A stretch of 37,391 nucleotides of DNA, taken from positions 1 through 37,391 of the forward strand of contig VBIA01000126.1 in NCBI GenBank assembly GCA_005879985.1, given 5' to 3'. Every line of letters begins with the position of its first letter. Positions within the stretch are counted from its first letter, which is position 1. The notes under the pieces are model-generated. The model was not told the DNA's origin and ran no database searches. It saw nothing but the letters and a program-made list of their open reading frames with translations. Origin of the DNA: Chloroflexota bacterium. GTDB lineage: Bacteria; Chloroflexota; Dormibacteria; Dormibacterales; Dormibacteraceae. Positions 7,857 to 16,615 of this stretch are shown one piece after another. The position numbers were made by a program, and so were the translations under genes.

Positions 7857-8579
7857 ATGAGCGAGCTGGCCGGCTGGCTGGCGATATTGGTGGCCGGCCT
7901 TGTGGTCACCATTGAGCTGGCTGCTTGGACATTAGTCCTATCCATAGCGCTGTCGAGTCTCATCGCGATGATGAGCATCAGCCCGCTGGCTCCACTACGC
8001 GGCTTCGCAAGGCTCTACGTCGACGTGTTCAGAAGCATCCCGATCCTCGCCCTAGCCATCTCTGTCTATTACGGCCTGGGGGAAACGCTGACCAGCCTTG
8101 GCATCACCCCCTTCGGAACGGCTGTTGGCGTCCTCACAGTAATCGAGTCCGCGTATCTCGCCGAGCTCTACCGGGGTTCACTCGAGTCAATTCGCCGGGC
8201 CCAATGGGACGCCGCCTCGAGTGTTGGGCTGGGGTGGTTGGCAACGGTGCGTCACGTGATCCTGCCCCAATCGCTGCCACCAGCCATACCGGTCACGCTC
8301 AACATGGCCATCGCGATTATCAAGGACAGCTCACTGGTTTCGCTGATCGCGGTGAGCGAGATCACTCTGGTCGCAAACCAGCTCATCGCCGAGACATTCA
8401 AGCCGATTCAGGTCTACGGGCTAGTCGCGATCCTCTACCTGCTGTTGATTCTGCCGCTGTCTCAAGCCTCGCGGCTTATCGAGATTGCTGTCGCGCGCCG
8501 GCTCGGAATCCGTCCCCGCACTGATGAGGAAAGGGCGATGCGGCGGCTGAGTGCTGTGGGAGACGTGAAGGCAGGTTGA
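7857..8579 (+). CDS. ABC transporter permease, HisM/GlnP family
   Basis: 240 aa polytopic inner-membrane protein with about five transmembrane segments. The cytoplasmic EAA-type coupling loop is seen in YRGSLESIRRAQWDAASSVG, followed by ILPQSLPPAIP. ATG at 7857 follows a strong AGGAGG 4 nt upstream. The C-terminal tail (RLGIRPRTDEERAMRRLS) is cytoplasmic and basic. It pairs with the next permease gene to form a heterodimeric channel, with the binding protein upstream and probably the ATPase at 444-1241. Confidence 0.9.
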   Translation: MSELAGWLAILVAGLVVTIELAAWTLVLSIALSSLIAMMSISPLAPLRGFARLYVDVFRSIPILALAISVYYGLGETLTSLGITPFGTAVGVLTVIESAYLAELYRGSLESIRRAQWDAASSVGLGWLATVRHVILPQSLPPAIPVTLNMAIAIIKDSSLVSLIAVSEITLVANQLIAETFKPIQVYGLVAILYLLLILPLSQASRLIEIAVARRLGIRPRTDEERAMRRLSAVGDVKAG

Positions 8580-8598
8580 GTACAGGGGCCGGCGTCCA

Positions 8599-9249
8599 AT
8601 GAATGTGATCCAGGACATCATGCCCTACCTCCTTCCCGGGGCCCTGGTCACAATAGAGATCAGCGTCGGGGCCTGGGTGGTGTCCGCCGTTCTTGGGCTG
8701 ATCCTCGCCCTAGCTCGTGACTCCCGAACTCCGCTGCTGTCGCTTCCGACCGTAGGTTCGATAGAAATCATTCGCGCTGTCCCGCAATTGGTTGTCCTGT
8801 ACATCGTCTTCTTCGGCTTGAGTACCGTGGGGATCAACATCGACTCACTCACAGCTGCGATCGTAGGTCTGGGGGTCTCGGATGCCGTCTTCAGCGCCGA
8901 GTACTATCGGGCTGGCTTCCTCACGGTCGCCCATACCCAGCGCGATGCCGGCCTGAGCCTCGGGCTAACCCCCCTGCAGGTTTCGCGCTTCGTGATCATT
9001 CCGCAGACCATCCCGTTCGTCGTGCCGCCGCTTCTGAACTCATTTATTGGCCTGATGAAGTCCGCCACACTGGCCTCGGCAGTCGGGGCGCCTGAGCTGC
9101 TCTACGACGGCAGAAACTTCATGGAAACTACGGGACAGGTCGCTCCCGCCGCCGTGGTGATCCTGGGTCTTTACATCATCGCTACGGTTCCCCTCACTCG
9201 TATGGTGAAGGTCCTCGAGCAGCGCATCAGGGCTCAAACGAGGGCGTAG
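8599..9249 (+). CDS. ABC transporter permease, HisM/GlnP family
   Basis: 216 aa, about five transmembrane segments. The coupling loop is EYYRAGFLTVAHTQRDAGLS, then IIPQTIPFVVPPLLN. It starts 19 bp after the first permease and is followed by the cupin gene within 4 bp. It is the second half of the heterodimeric membrane domain. The Shine-Dalgarno before ATG 8599 is poor (GGGGCC at a distance), so translation may depend on coupling to the upstream gene. Confidence 0.9.
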   Translation: MNVIQDIMPYLLPGALVTIEISVGAWVVSAVLGLILALARDSRTPLLSLPTVGSIEIIRAVPQLVVLYIVFFGLSTVGINIDSLTAAIVGLGVSDAVFSAEYYRAGFLTVAHTQRDAGLSLGLTPLQVSRFVIIPQTIPFVVPPLLNSFIGLMKSATLASAVGAPELLYDGRNFMETTGQVAPAAVVILGLYIIATVPLTRMVKVLEQRIRAQTRA

Positions 9250-9252
9250 GTA

Positions 9253-9729
9253 TTGCTGACGGAAGACGGTTGCCTCGTGGTGGCTCGCGGTGCTGGATTA
9301 GAGGTTCGCGGTGCCTCCAACGCGCCTACCCTCCTCAAGGCAGGTGGCGACCAGACCTATGACATCGCCGCCGTCTTCGAACAATCGACCCCTCCGCAGT
9401 CAGGTCCGCCGCTTCATGTTCATCACGAGTCGGCGGAGATGTTCTATGTCTTGGAAGGTACCTTCATCTTCAGGGCCGGCAATCGGGACGTCGAAGCTCC
9501 AGCCGGCACGTTCATATTTGTTCCGAAAGGGGTGCAGCACACGTACTTCAATATCGGAAGCGCGCCCGCGCGGATTCTCTATTGGTTCTCGCCAGCTGCT
9601 GGAATGACAAGTTACTTCAAAGAACTTTCAGAGCTCCCGCCTGGTCCGGTCGACCGTTCGCTCCTTGATACGATCGCACGCCGTCACGGCGTAGAGATTG
9701 TCGGAGGGCCGCTCAAGCCAAGCGAATAA
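9253..9729 (+). CDS. Cupin-domain protein
   Basis: 158 aa single cupin. Cupin motif 1 reads GPPLHVHHESAEMFYVLEG (His-His-Glu metal ligands) and motif 2 reads PAGTFIFVPKGVQHTYFN (His). The metal-binding set is intact, so it could be an isomerase, dioxygenase-like enzyme or metabolite-binding protein. The ORF-track start is TTG at 9253. GTG at 9277, with GGAAG upstream, is an alternative that would shorten the protein by 8 residues. It ends the rightward operon and is the only enzyme-like gene on that strand, so it may act on the imported compound. Confidence 0.82.
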   Translation: MLTEDGCLVVARGAGLEVRGASNAPTLLKAGGDQTYDIAAVFEQSTPPQSGPPLHVHHESAEMFYVLEGTFIFRAGNRDVEAPAGTFIFVPKGVQHTYFNIGSAPARILYWFSPAAGMTSYFKELSELPPGPVDRSLLDTIARRHGVEIVGGPLKPSE

Positions 9730-9866
9730 CGCTACCCTTCAGGGCCATCCGGCGATAGCTTGCGATAACCGAAAGATATCGATCGCTCATTTAGAGGTGC
9801 GGTTGGCTATGGAATAGCCCGACCAGTCGTACTTCAAAGTGCGACATCAATTCCTGGATGGCGTCA

Positions 9867-10451
9867 TCAGCGCGGTGTGTCGCCATCCGGCCCGAACGGG
9901 GCTCCATGTCCAGGCACTATGCGATCAGCCAGGGCCAGGATCCGAGCTCGGCTCTTGTGCAGCTGCTCCATGTCGGCGTATGGATCGTCGGCCGGCCCCG
10001 ATGACATCCACCAGGCATGCGTGAACGCAACGACCCCCTCCGCCGTCCCGACGAGCGTTGTGATGTCCTGAGGGCTGTGCCCGGGGGTGGCGATCAGTCG
10101 CACGGATGGAGTGATCAGAACCCTATCTGCCTCCCGGTCAGTCCATGTGTCGCGGAAATATATGGCCCAGTGGTCGTGGACACGGGCGTTGGGAAATAGA
10201 GCGGCGTTGAGTGTGTGGTCCGGGTGGTGGTGCGACAGGACGATGTCGGTGACACCATCCGGCTCCACTCCGAGTGAAGCCAGCGGCGCCAGGATCTGGC
10301 TGCGATCGCGCACCATACCGGGATCGATGACTATGATCGCGTTCGCATCGCGCACCAGCGACACCGTGGACATGACCGACTCGTCATCTGCTCTGCCTTC
10401 GACGAGCAGGTCGACAGTCGCTGTCATCGCCTCAGGGGCGTCCGTGTTCAT
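9867..10451 (-). CDS. MBL-fold metallo-hydrolase
   Basis: 194 aa metallo-beta-lactamase fold. The metal motif SHHHPDH is present, with further ligands in TPGHSPQD, FTHAWW and VPGHGAPFG. The shape (short, with IIVIDPGM before the HxHxDH motif) resembles MBLAC1-like and glyoxalase-II-like hydrolases that cleave thioesters or lactones. The track ORF starts at 10622, but ATG at 10451 is the credible start since the first 57 residues lack fold features. It is the last gene of the long leftward chain, 109 bp after the SDR gene, and may or may not be co-transcribed. Confidence 0.83.
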   Translation of the reverse strand: MNTDAPEAMTATVDLLVEGRADDESVMSTVSLVRDANAIIVIDPGMVRDRSQILAPLASLGVEPDGVTDIVLSHHHPDHTLNAALFPNARVHDHWAIYFRDTWTDREADRVLITPSVRLIATPGHSPQDITTLVGTAEGVVAFTHAWWMSSGPADDPYADMEQLHKSRARILALADRIVPGHGAPFGPDGDTPR

Positions 10452-10560
10452 CGCCGGAAAATCCCCATCACATACCGCGCGAGTTTGACGACAATCGAGA
10501 AAATGTCGACTTCTCGGCTGGCCAATGAAGTAACTTGACTGTGGCAGCCGGCGCACATGC

Positions 10561-11367
10561 TCAGGCGTCTCCAGGAATCGAACGCAGGGCCATGTAGGAG
10601 GCTGAATCCGCCAGCAGGCCACCGTCTACCGGCAGGCAAACGCCCGTGACATACGACGCCGCGTCAGAGCACAGCCAGACCACCGCCTCGGCGCACTCTT
10701 CAGGGCGACCCAAGCGTCCGAGGGGGATCGCCGGACGGCGGTAGCGCTCGACCCACGCCAGGTCGTGGCCGTACCCGCGCGCCAGCATCTCGGTCGCGAA
10801 GCCACCACCGCAGACCGCGTTGATCCGAATGCCCTCCGGGCCATATTCGATCGCCGCCGACCTGGTCAGGCCGTCGACCCCATGCTTGGTGGCGGAGTAG
10901 ATGGCGCCGTTCGGCGATCCGGTGAGTCCATCCACGGACGACATGTTGACGATGGCGCCGCCGCCGCCCTGGCGCAGCATCTGCTTGAGCTCGTTCTTCA
11001 TGCACAGCCACACGCCGCGCAGATTCACCGCGATTGTCTCCTCGAATTCTTTCTCATCGATGTCGGCCGTAAGCGCGCCCGAACCCCCGTAGGCGGCGTT
11101 GTTGAACGCACAGTCGAGCCGGCCGAAGCGGTCCACGCAGGCGGCCACGAGCGCCTCGACCTGATTCGGCTTGCCTGAGTCGGTTGCTCGAAACTCAGCT
11201 TCGGCGCCATGCGCGCGCACCTTGCGGACCGCCGCCTCTCCGCGGGCCGGATCGCGGCTGCCGATCATTACTTTCGCGCCTTCCCGAGCAAACGCGCCCG
11301 CGGTGGCCAGACCGATGCCGGCGCTGCCGCCCGTCACGAGACACACCCGGCCCTGAAGCAGACCCAC
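10561..11367 (-). CDS. SDR-family oxidoreductase
   Basis: 268 aa classical short-chain dehydrogenase/reductase. The cofactor motif TGGSAGIG is at about 13-20, NNAAYGG near 89, catalytic Ser in NMSSVDG and YxxxK in YSATK. SRDPARG after the second strand has a basic residue and no acidic one at the end of beta-2, which suggests NADP(H). The start is GTG at 11367 with AGAGG directly before it. It lies 11 bp after the aminotransferase gene. A role in alcohol/aldehyde or keto reduction in the gamma-glutamyl pathway is inferred. Confidence 0.9.
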   Translation of the reverse strand: MGLLQGRVCLVTGGSAGIGLATAGAFAREGAKVMIGSRDPARGEAAVRKVRAHGAEAEFRATDSGKPNQVEALVAACVDRFGRLDCAFNNAAYGGSGALTADIDEKEFEETIAVNLRGVWLCMKNELKQMLRQGGGGAIVNMSSVDGLTGSPNGAIYSATKHGVDGLTRSAAIEYGPEGIRINAVCGGGFATEMLARGYGHDLAWVERYRRPAIPLGRLGRPEECAEAVVWLCSDAASYVTGVCLPVDGGLLADSASYMALRSIPGDA

Positions 11368-11378
11368 CTCTAGTTCTC

Positions 11379-12551
11379 TCAGTCAGGCAGGCAGTCGAGA
11401 AGACGTTCGAGGTCGGAACGGTCGTTGTAGAAGTGCATCGAGATCCTCATCCGGCCCTCGCGGACGGCGCACGCAACGTACCTCTCCTGGAGCCGGTGGT
11501 TCAGCTGATCCATGTCGACGCCCTCGCGCTGCACCGAGATGATCCCCGACCTCTCGGCATTGCGGTGTGAGCTGACCACGGACCACTTCATGTCTTCCAG
11601 CGCCTCGGTGACCTCAGCCCCGTACTCCATCACTCGGTCCTCGATCTGACGAGTTCCCAGCGAGGTCATGAGGTCGATGACCGCCTCGGTGCCGAATATG
11701 GACATCATGTCCGGGATCCCGGGCTCGAAGCGCCTGGCCTCGGCCGCCCAGTCGAGCTTGTAGTCGACCAGGCTCGGCGGCGGGATCTTCTGCACGCTCT
11801 TCCATCCCGGCTCCGGCACACCGAGTCTGGACCGCACATGTGGAGCGAAGTAGCAGATGGCCGTGCCCCAGCCCGACATCATGAACTTGTAACCGTGGGC
11901 AACTAGCACGTCGCAGCCGGACTCCTGGACATCGACGCGCATAGCGCCCGCAGCCTGGGTGGCGTCCACCACCAGCCATGCCCCGCGCTCGTGGCACAGC
12001 CGCGCAACCTCAGCGAGAGGCGCGCGGAAGCCGTTGCCGAAGTTCACCATCTCCAGGCAGACGACCCGCGTGCGCGGCGTCATCAGCGCCTCGACGTCCT
12101 CGACGTCGAAGCGCTGCCGCCCGCGATCGGCGATCAATCTGAGCTCGACGCCTCGCGACGCGAGGTTCATCCACGGATAAACGTCCGCGGGAAACGCCTG
12201 GTCGTAGGCGATGACCTGGTCGCCCGAGCGCCAGTCCAGTCCCAGGGCGACGACGCCGATGCCCTCGGCCGTGCTCTTCAAGAACGCGACGTCGTCGACG
12301 TTGCAGTTGAAAAACTGTGCGGCCTTGGCGCGCACGCGATCAAGGGCGTCGCCCCACAAGCCGGCGCCCTCGGGCAGCTCGGCGCCCGCCATCTTGTGCG
12401 CGAAGTCCTCGATCGTCTCCACATAGGTGCGCGGCGGCGGCCCGAATGTGGCGTGGTTGAACCACGTCCACTTCTCGGTGACACGGAACTGCTCCTTGCG
12501 GAGCGAGGCAACGTCGAACCCGACTGCCTTAGACAGCGGTGAAGCCTCCAT
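11379..12551 (-). CDS. Class V aminotransferase-fold PLP enzyme
   Basis: 390 aa fold-type I PLP enzyme of the isopenicillin-N-epimerase/cysteine-desulfurase-like group. WTWFNHATFGPPP marks the N-terminus, LKSTAEGIGVVALGLD is the phosphate-binding region, WLVVDATQAAGAMRVD holds the Asp that bonds the pyridine nitrogen, and HGYKFMMSGWG holds the Schiff-base Lys. The start is uncertain. ATG at 12551 overlaps the preceding SDR by 23 bp, and its GGAGG lies inside the coding sequence, which could instead serve a CTG start six codons later. The reaction could be desulfurase, epimerase or C-N lyase chemistry. A second member of this fold is at 23064-24254. Confidence 0.87.
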   Translation of the reverse strand: MEASPLSKAVGFDVASLRKEQFRVTEKWTWFNHATFGPPPRTYVETIEDFAHKMAGAELPEGAGLWGDALDRVRAKAAQFFNCNVDDVAFLKSTAEGIGVVALGLDWRSGDQVIAYDQAFPADVYPWMNLASRGVELRLIADRGRQRFDVEDVEALMTPRTRVVCLEMVNFGNGFRAPLAEVARLCHERGAWLVVDATQAAGAMRVDVQESGCDVLVAHGYKFMMSGWGTAICYFAPHVRSRLGVPEPGWKSVQKIPPPSLVDYKLDWAAEARRFEPGIPDMMSIFGTEAVIDLMTSLGTRQIEDRVMEYGAEVTEALEDMKWSVVSSHRNAERSGIISVQREGVDMDQLNHRLQERYVACAVREGRMRISMHFYNDRSDLERLLDCLPD

Positions 12552-13305
12552 CGATCACGAACATCCCTCCTGTCACCCATGAGGATTCGTCCGAAGCAAG
12601 GAACAGCGCCAGCCTGGCGAGGTCCTCGGGCTCTCCCCACCGTCCCATCGGCACAGTCTGCCGGACCGCCTCCTCGTACTCGGGGGTCATCTCGCCCACC
12701 AGCGGAGTGCGCACGGCGCCGGGAATGATGCAGTTGCACCGGATGCCGTACTTCGCGTGCTCGACCGCGAGCGTTCGCGTGATTGCGATCACCCCTCCCT
12801 TGGCGGCCGTGTATGCATCCGACGCACCGCGCCCTACGCGCAGCGCCGCAACGCTGGACGTGTTGATGATCGAGCCTCCGCCCGCCTTCTGCATCGCCGG
12901 GATGCCGTACTTGCAGCCGAGGTAGATCCCCTTCAGGTTCACCGCGATGGTGCGGTCCCAGATGTGCTCCTCGAGCAGTGGGCTTGGAGCGTCAAACCCA
13001 GGACGGTAGTTGCCCCGGGCCGCGTACCACAGGCCCGCGTTGTTGTAGAGCACGTCGAGCTTGCCGAACTCCGCCACGGTCGCGTCCACTGCCGCCTTGA
13101 CCTGCTCCGCGCTGGCCACGTCACACGTGACGGCGATCGCCCGGCCGCCGGCGTCGCGCACCTCGCGGGCGGTGGCCTCGCCGTTCTTCGCGTTGATCTC
13201 GGCTACGCACACGGCCGCGCCCCGCTCGGCGAAAAGCTTTGCCGCGGCCTTGCCCTGGCCGCTGCCCGCACCGGTGATCATCGCGACCCTGCCGTCGAGC
13301 CTCAA
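12529..13305 (-). CDS. SDR-family oxidoreductase (paralog of 19499-20278)
   Basis: 258 aa classical SDR. Cofactor motif TGAGSGQG, then YNNAGLWY, catalytic Ser in NTSSVAA and YTAAK. The Glu in CVAEIN at the end of beta-2 suggests NAD(H). The 522-aa track ORF is an overextension. The real start is TTG at 13305, preceded by GGAGGAG and overlapping the stop of the racemase gene by 4 bp (TTGA). From there the protein begins MRLDGRVAMITGAG, matching its paralog. Substrates in this subfamily are usually secondary alcohols. Oxidising the hydroxyl of a gamma-glutamylated amino alcohol is a reasonable but unproven role. Confidence 0.92.
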   Translation of the reverse strand: MRLDGRVAMITGAGSGQGKAAAKLFAERGAAVCVAEINAKNGEATAREVRDAGGRAIAVTCDVASAEQVKAAVDATVAEFGKLDVLYNNAGLWYAARGNYRPGFDAPSPLLEEHIWDRTIAVNLKGIYLGCKYGIPAMQKAGGGSIINTSSVAALRVGRGASDAYTAAKGGVIAITRTLAVEHAKYGIRCNCIIPGAVRTPLVGEMTPEYEEAVRQTVPMGRWGEPEDLARLALFLASDESSWVTGGMFVIDGGFTAV

Positions 13306-14456
13306 GTGCTCCTCCAGGTCTCTGACTGGTATTTGCGCACCCGCCTCTCGTCCACGTTGAAACCGCAGCCGGGCAGCTCCGGGACGGCGATGGTCCCGTC
13401 CTTGCGGATGTCGAACGTCGGCTCCACCAGGTCCTCCGCGTAGAAGAGCCGGGCTGGCGACATGTCGGCCGGCAGGGTGAACCCGGGCAGCGACGAGATC
13501 GCCAGGTTGAACCCGCGTCCGATCCCCGTCTCGAGCAGCCCGCCGCACCAGACCGGTACTTCGTGCTCGAGGCACCAGTCGTGGACGGCGAGGCTGGGGG
13601 TCACCCCACCCAGCCGCGCCGGCTTGATGTTCACGATCCGGCCCGCCCCCAGCTTGAGCGCCGCGCGCGTGAGGCCAAACGTGAGCGCGCTCTCGTCGAG
13701 GCAGATCGGCGTCCGCAGCCGCGACTGGAGCTCCGCAAGCTCCACGAGCGCATCGCCGGGAAACGGCTGCTCGATCATGAGCAGGCCGAGCGCGTCCAGC
13801 GCGTCCCATGGACCAGAATCGTGCGGGTCGTATCCGGTGTTGCCGTCGGCCATCACCGGCAGCGTGGGGAAAGCTGCCTTGACCTGCGGCAGCACATCCA
13901 GGTCCCAGCCCGGCTCGATCTTCACCTTTATCCGGCAGAAGCCCTGGGCCACCCGCTGGTCGATCTCGGCCAGCAGGTCTTTGACCGTGGGCTTGATGCC
14001 GAAGCTCTCGCCGGTCGGGATCCCGGTCTTCACCCCGCCGACCAGGTCCTTCATCGGCACGCCGAGCTTGGACGACGCGATCGCCCACATGGCGCATTCC
14101 AGGCCGTGCTTGGCCATGTTGTAGCCCTGATATCCCGCATACGCGGCGGCCACCTCGGCCGGCCCGGCGAACGTCTTGCCCGCCACCAGCGGCACCAGCA
14201 GGCGGGTGAGCGCGTACCAGTTGCCGTCGTACGTGTCCGCCGAATAGATGGGCAGGTCCATTCCCGGCGACTCGCCCCAGCCCACGGTCCCGTCAGCGTC
14301 CTCGGCCCGGATGATGACCGTCCGCTTCTTGGTGGTCGTCCCGTGCGCTGTCTTGAAGCTCGTGATCATCGGCAGGTCGAGCGCCAGAACCTCGACCGAG
14401 GCGAGCCTGATCTGCACCTTCGGCGTGGTCCGGGCTCGCGCCGTGGTGCGGCTCAT
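13302..14456 (-). CDS. MR/MLE enolase-superfamily enzyme, N-acylamino acid racemase/OSBS-like
   Basis: 384 aa. The catalytic and metal set is complete: KVK at 177-179, Asp204 and Asn206 (MADGNTGY), Glu229 (MIEQPF), Asp254 (CLDES) and Lys278 (NIKPARLGG). The PVWCGGLLETGIGR motif points to the OSBS/N-succinylamino acid racemase branch rather than mandelate racemase. In that branch a paired N-acyl transfer or hydrolase system converts D- to L-amino acids. Here no menaquinone gene is nearby and gamma-glutamyl chemistry is, so it could racemise an N-acyl (N-gamma-glutamyl) intermediate. It overlaps both neighbours by 4 bp (ATGA upstream, TTGA downstream). Confidence 0.9.
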   Translation of the reverse strand: MSRTTARARTTPKVQIRLASVEVLALDLPMITSFKTAHGTTTKKRTVIIRAEDADGTVGWGESPGMDLPIYSADTYDGNWYALTRLLVPLVAGKTFAGPAEVAAAYAGYQGYNMAKHGLECAMWAIASSKLGVPMKDLVGGVKTGIPTGESFGIKPTVKDLLAEIDQRVAQGFCRIKVKIEPGWDLDVLPQVKAAFPTLPVMADGNTGYDPHDSGPWDALDALGLLMIEQPFPGDALVELAELQSRLRTPICLDESALTFGLTRAALKLGAGRIVNIKPARLGGVTPSLAVHDWCLEHEVPVWCGGLLETGIGRGFNLAISSLPGFTLPADMSPARLFYAEDLVEPTFDIRKDGTIAVPELPGCGFNVDERRVRKYQSETWRST

Positions 14457-15148
14457 CTGGCCGCCTCCGGTTGCGCCAGCGATTCAGCGCCGCTGATCAC
14501 ATGCCGTTCGGTCGCGCCAGGAAACACCAAGCGGAACAAAGAGTCGTCGGCCGAATGCAGCTCGGTCGCGGCCACCAGAGCGCCGTCGACGCGAAAGCGG
14601 TGGAACCGGTTGTTCGGATAGGCGTTGAACACGACGATCTCGCCATCCGCACCGAGGTAGCCGAGATTGGCGTTGCCCGCCAACTGGTCGTGCGTCTTGA
14701 CCAGCGCCTGCTCGGGGCTCGCGCCCTGGTCGAGGATCTCCTCGAACACTCGGAAGCCCACCTCCGAATCCGCCTTGCCCTGCAGGCGGCCCACGTATCG
14801 ATCGCGGAACTCACGCTCGCGTGTGAACGAGCCGTTGTGGCAGAAGGCGAAACGGCCCTTCTCCGCCAGGAACGGCTGCGTGTCCGCCATCTGGATAGTG
14901 CTGAGCCGGTTCGGGCGCCGGAAGTGGACGAGGAAATGGGTCGAGACGACGTTGGCGAGCTGCTTCACACCGGAAGGGTCCTCGGACAGACGGCCCTCGT
15001 AGCGGTGCCGCTTCACCTGACCATGCTCCAGCCACGCCACGCCCCAGCCGAAGCTGGCGATGCCGTAGTACTCGACCTTCTCGGCCCACGGAACCAGCTC
15101 CTGGAAACGCGTTGGCGTCGCCCAGCGGACGGCGAGGATCTCACACAC
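14453..15148 (-). CDS. Class II glutamine amidotransferase (EgtC/YafJ-like)
   Basis: 231 aa. The start is GTG at 15148, which places the nucleophile at Cys2 (M-C-E-I-L) as Ntn hydrolases need. THFLVHFRRPN holds the Arg that binds the glutamate carboxylate, FCHNGSF the oxyanion Asn-Gly, and KADSEV the Asp that binds the alpha-amino group. There is no second catalytic domain, so it should be a stand-alone gamma-glutamyl amide hydrolase, as EgtC is in ergothioneine synthesis. It lies between aldehyde dehydrogenase (9 bp) and the racemase (ATGA overlap). This is the best candidate for the step that removes glutamate after oxidation, in place of PuuD. Confidence 0.88.
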   Translation of the reverse strand: MCEILAVRWATPTRFQELVPWAEKVEYYGIASFGWGVAWLEHGQVKRHRYEGRLSEDPSGVKQLANVVSTHFLVHFRRPNRLSTIQMADTQPFLAEKGRFAFCHNGSFTREREFRDRYVGRLQGKADSEVGFRVFEEILDQGASPEQALVKTHDQLAGNANLGYLGADGEIVVFNAYPNNRFHRFRVDGALVAATELHSADDSLFRLVFPGATERHVISGAESLAQPEAAR

Positions 15149-15157
15149 CCCTGCGGC

Positions 15158-16615
15158 TCACTCGTGGCTGATGAAGATGTTCTTGATCTGGGTGTAGTGG
15201 TCCAGCATCTCCATGCCCAGCTGGCGACCGATGCCGCTCATCTTGTAGCCGCCAAACGGCGCCTCCAGGTGCACGCTCCAGTTGGTGTTGATGCTGAACT
15301 GGCCGGTGCGGACGCCGCGCGCCACGCGGAGTGCGCGACCGATGTCCCGCGTCCACAGCGAGCCCGCCAGGCCGTACGGAGTTGCGTTGGCCAGGCGGAT
15401 CACCTCCTCCTCGTCGTCGAAAGGAATGGCGACGAGGACCGGGCCGAAGATCTCCTCCTGCGCGATGCGGTAAGTGTTGTCTACGTGATCGAGCACCGCC
15501 GGCTCGATCAGGTTGCCCTCGGGCGGCCCGAGGCGCTTGCCCCCGCACACGAGGTGGGCTCCCTCCTCCTGCCCGATCTGCAGGTAGTTCTCGACCCTTT
15601 CGAGCTGGGCGCGGCTGACTACCGGGCCGATCTCGGTCTTCGGGTCGAGCGGATCACCGACCCGCAGCTTCCTGGTCCGCGCGGCGAACTTCTCCAGGAA
15701 CTGGTCGTAGACCTTGCGGTGCACGAGGGCACGGCTGCGCGCGCAGCAGTCCTGGCCCGCCATGTTGAACACGGCGATGACCGACGAAGGCACCATCTTG
15801 TCGAGGTCCGCGTCCTCGAACACGATGTTCGGCGACTTGCCGCCCAGCTCAAGGAGCAGGCGCTTGAGCGTGTCGGCGCTCTTGCGCACGATCTGCTGGC
15901 CGGTCGTCGTTTCGCCCGTGAAGCCGATGAACGCGACCTTGGGGTGCTCGACGAGCGCGTTGCCAGCCGTGCCGCCGCCCCCGGTGACGACGTTGAGGAC
16001 GCCGTTCGGCAGGCCGACTTCTATGCCGATGCGCCCGAGCTCGAGCGCCGACAGGGGAGCCAGGCTCGGCGGCTTGAGCACGACAGTGTTACCCGTGGCC
16101 AGCGCCGGCGCGACCTTGTATGCGGAGATGGCAAACGGCCCGTTCCACGGAATGATCGCGGCCGTCACGCCCAGCGGCTCGCGAAGGGTGAAGTCGAGAC
16201 CGTCGGCGGCGACAGGGATCGTCTTGCCGAAGATCTTGTTGGCAGCTCCGCCGTAGTACTCGAAGACGTCAGCCGCGTACGAGACCTCGCCCCTGCTCTC
16301 GGTGATGGTCTTGCCGTTGTCGCGAGTCTGTATCTCGGCTATCTCGTCGACGCGCGATCGGATCGCCGCGGCGATCTTGAAAAGAATCTTGCCCCGCTCC
16401 CGCGCGTGCAGCTTCTTCCACGCGCCGCCTTCGAACGCCCGGTCGGCCGCGTTGACCGCGCGGTCGACGTCCTCGGCGCCGCCGCTCGGGAGCCGTGCGA
16501 GCACGGCTCCCGTCGCCGGGTTGGACGTGGTGAACGTCTCGCCCGAGGCGGCGTCCACCTCCTTCCCGTCGATGATCATGTGGCGCTGCGCGACGGCAGT
16601 CGGGGCCTGGCTCAT
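15158..16615 (-). CDS. NAD(P)-dependent aldehyde dehydrogenase
   Basis: 485 aa, normal for the family. Visible are PWNGPFAISAYKVAPALATGN for cofactor binding, GFTGETTTGQQI, the general base Glu in LLLELGGKSP, and the nucleophile Cys in GQDCCARSR, followed by KEIFGP-like QEEIFGPVLVAIPF. It is closest in style to betaine-aldehyde, gamma-aminobutyraldehyde or gamma-glutamyl-aminoaldehyde dehydrogenases such as PuuC. It overlaps the permease gene by 4 bp (ATGA). It should oxidise the aldehyde made by an SDR or amine-converting step to an acid. Confidence 0.94.
   Translation of the reverse strand: MSQAPTAVAQRHMIIDGKEVDAASGETFTTSNPATGAVLARLPSGGAEDVDRAVNAADRAFEGGAWKKLHARERGKILFKIAAAIRSRVDEIAEIQTRDNGKTITESRGEVSYAADVFEYYGGAANKIFGKTIPVAADGLDFTLREPLGVTAAIIPWNGPFAISAYKVAPALATGNTVVLKPPSLAPLSALELGRIGIEVGLPNGVLNVVTGGGGTAGNALVEHPKVAFIGFTGETTTGQQIVRKSADTLKRLLLELGGKSPNIVFEDADLDKMVPSSVIAVFNMAGQDCCARSRALVHRKVYDQFLEKFAARTRKLRVGDPLDPKTEIGPVVSRAQLERVENYLQIGQEEGAHLVCGGKRLGPPEGNLIEPAVLDHVDNTYRIAQEEIFGPVLVAIPFDDEEEVIRLANATPYGLAGSLWTRDIGRALRVARGVRTGQFSINTNWSVHLEAPFGGYKMSGIGRQLGMEMLDHYTQIKNIFISHE

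Noticed and set aside
9752-9790. GATA-rich stretch (GCGATAG, GCGATAACC, GATATCGATCG) resembling the operator at 6852
   Set aside because: It lies in the 3' region between convergent genes and matches the promoter repeat only loosely, so I do not call it a site.
13306-14097. N-terminal 264 residues of the 522-aa ORF fused to the SDR
   Set aside because: It is a frame-shifted reading of the racemase gene. A TTG start with GGAGGAG at 13305 explains the SDR alone.
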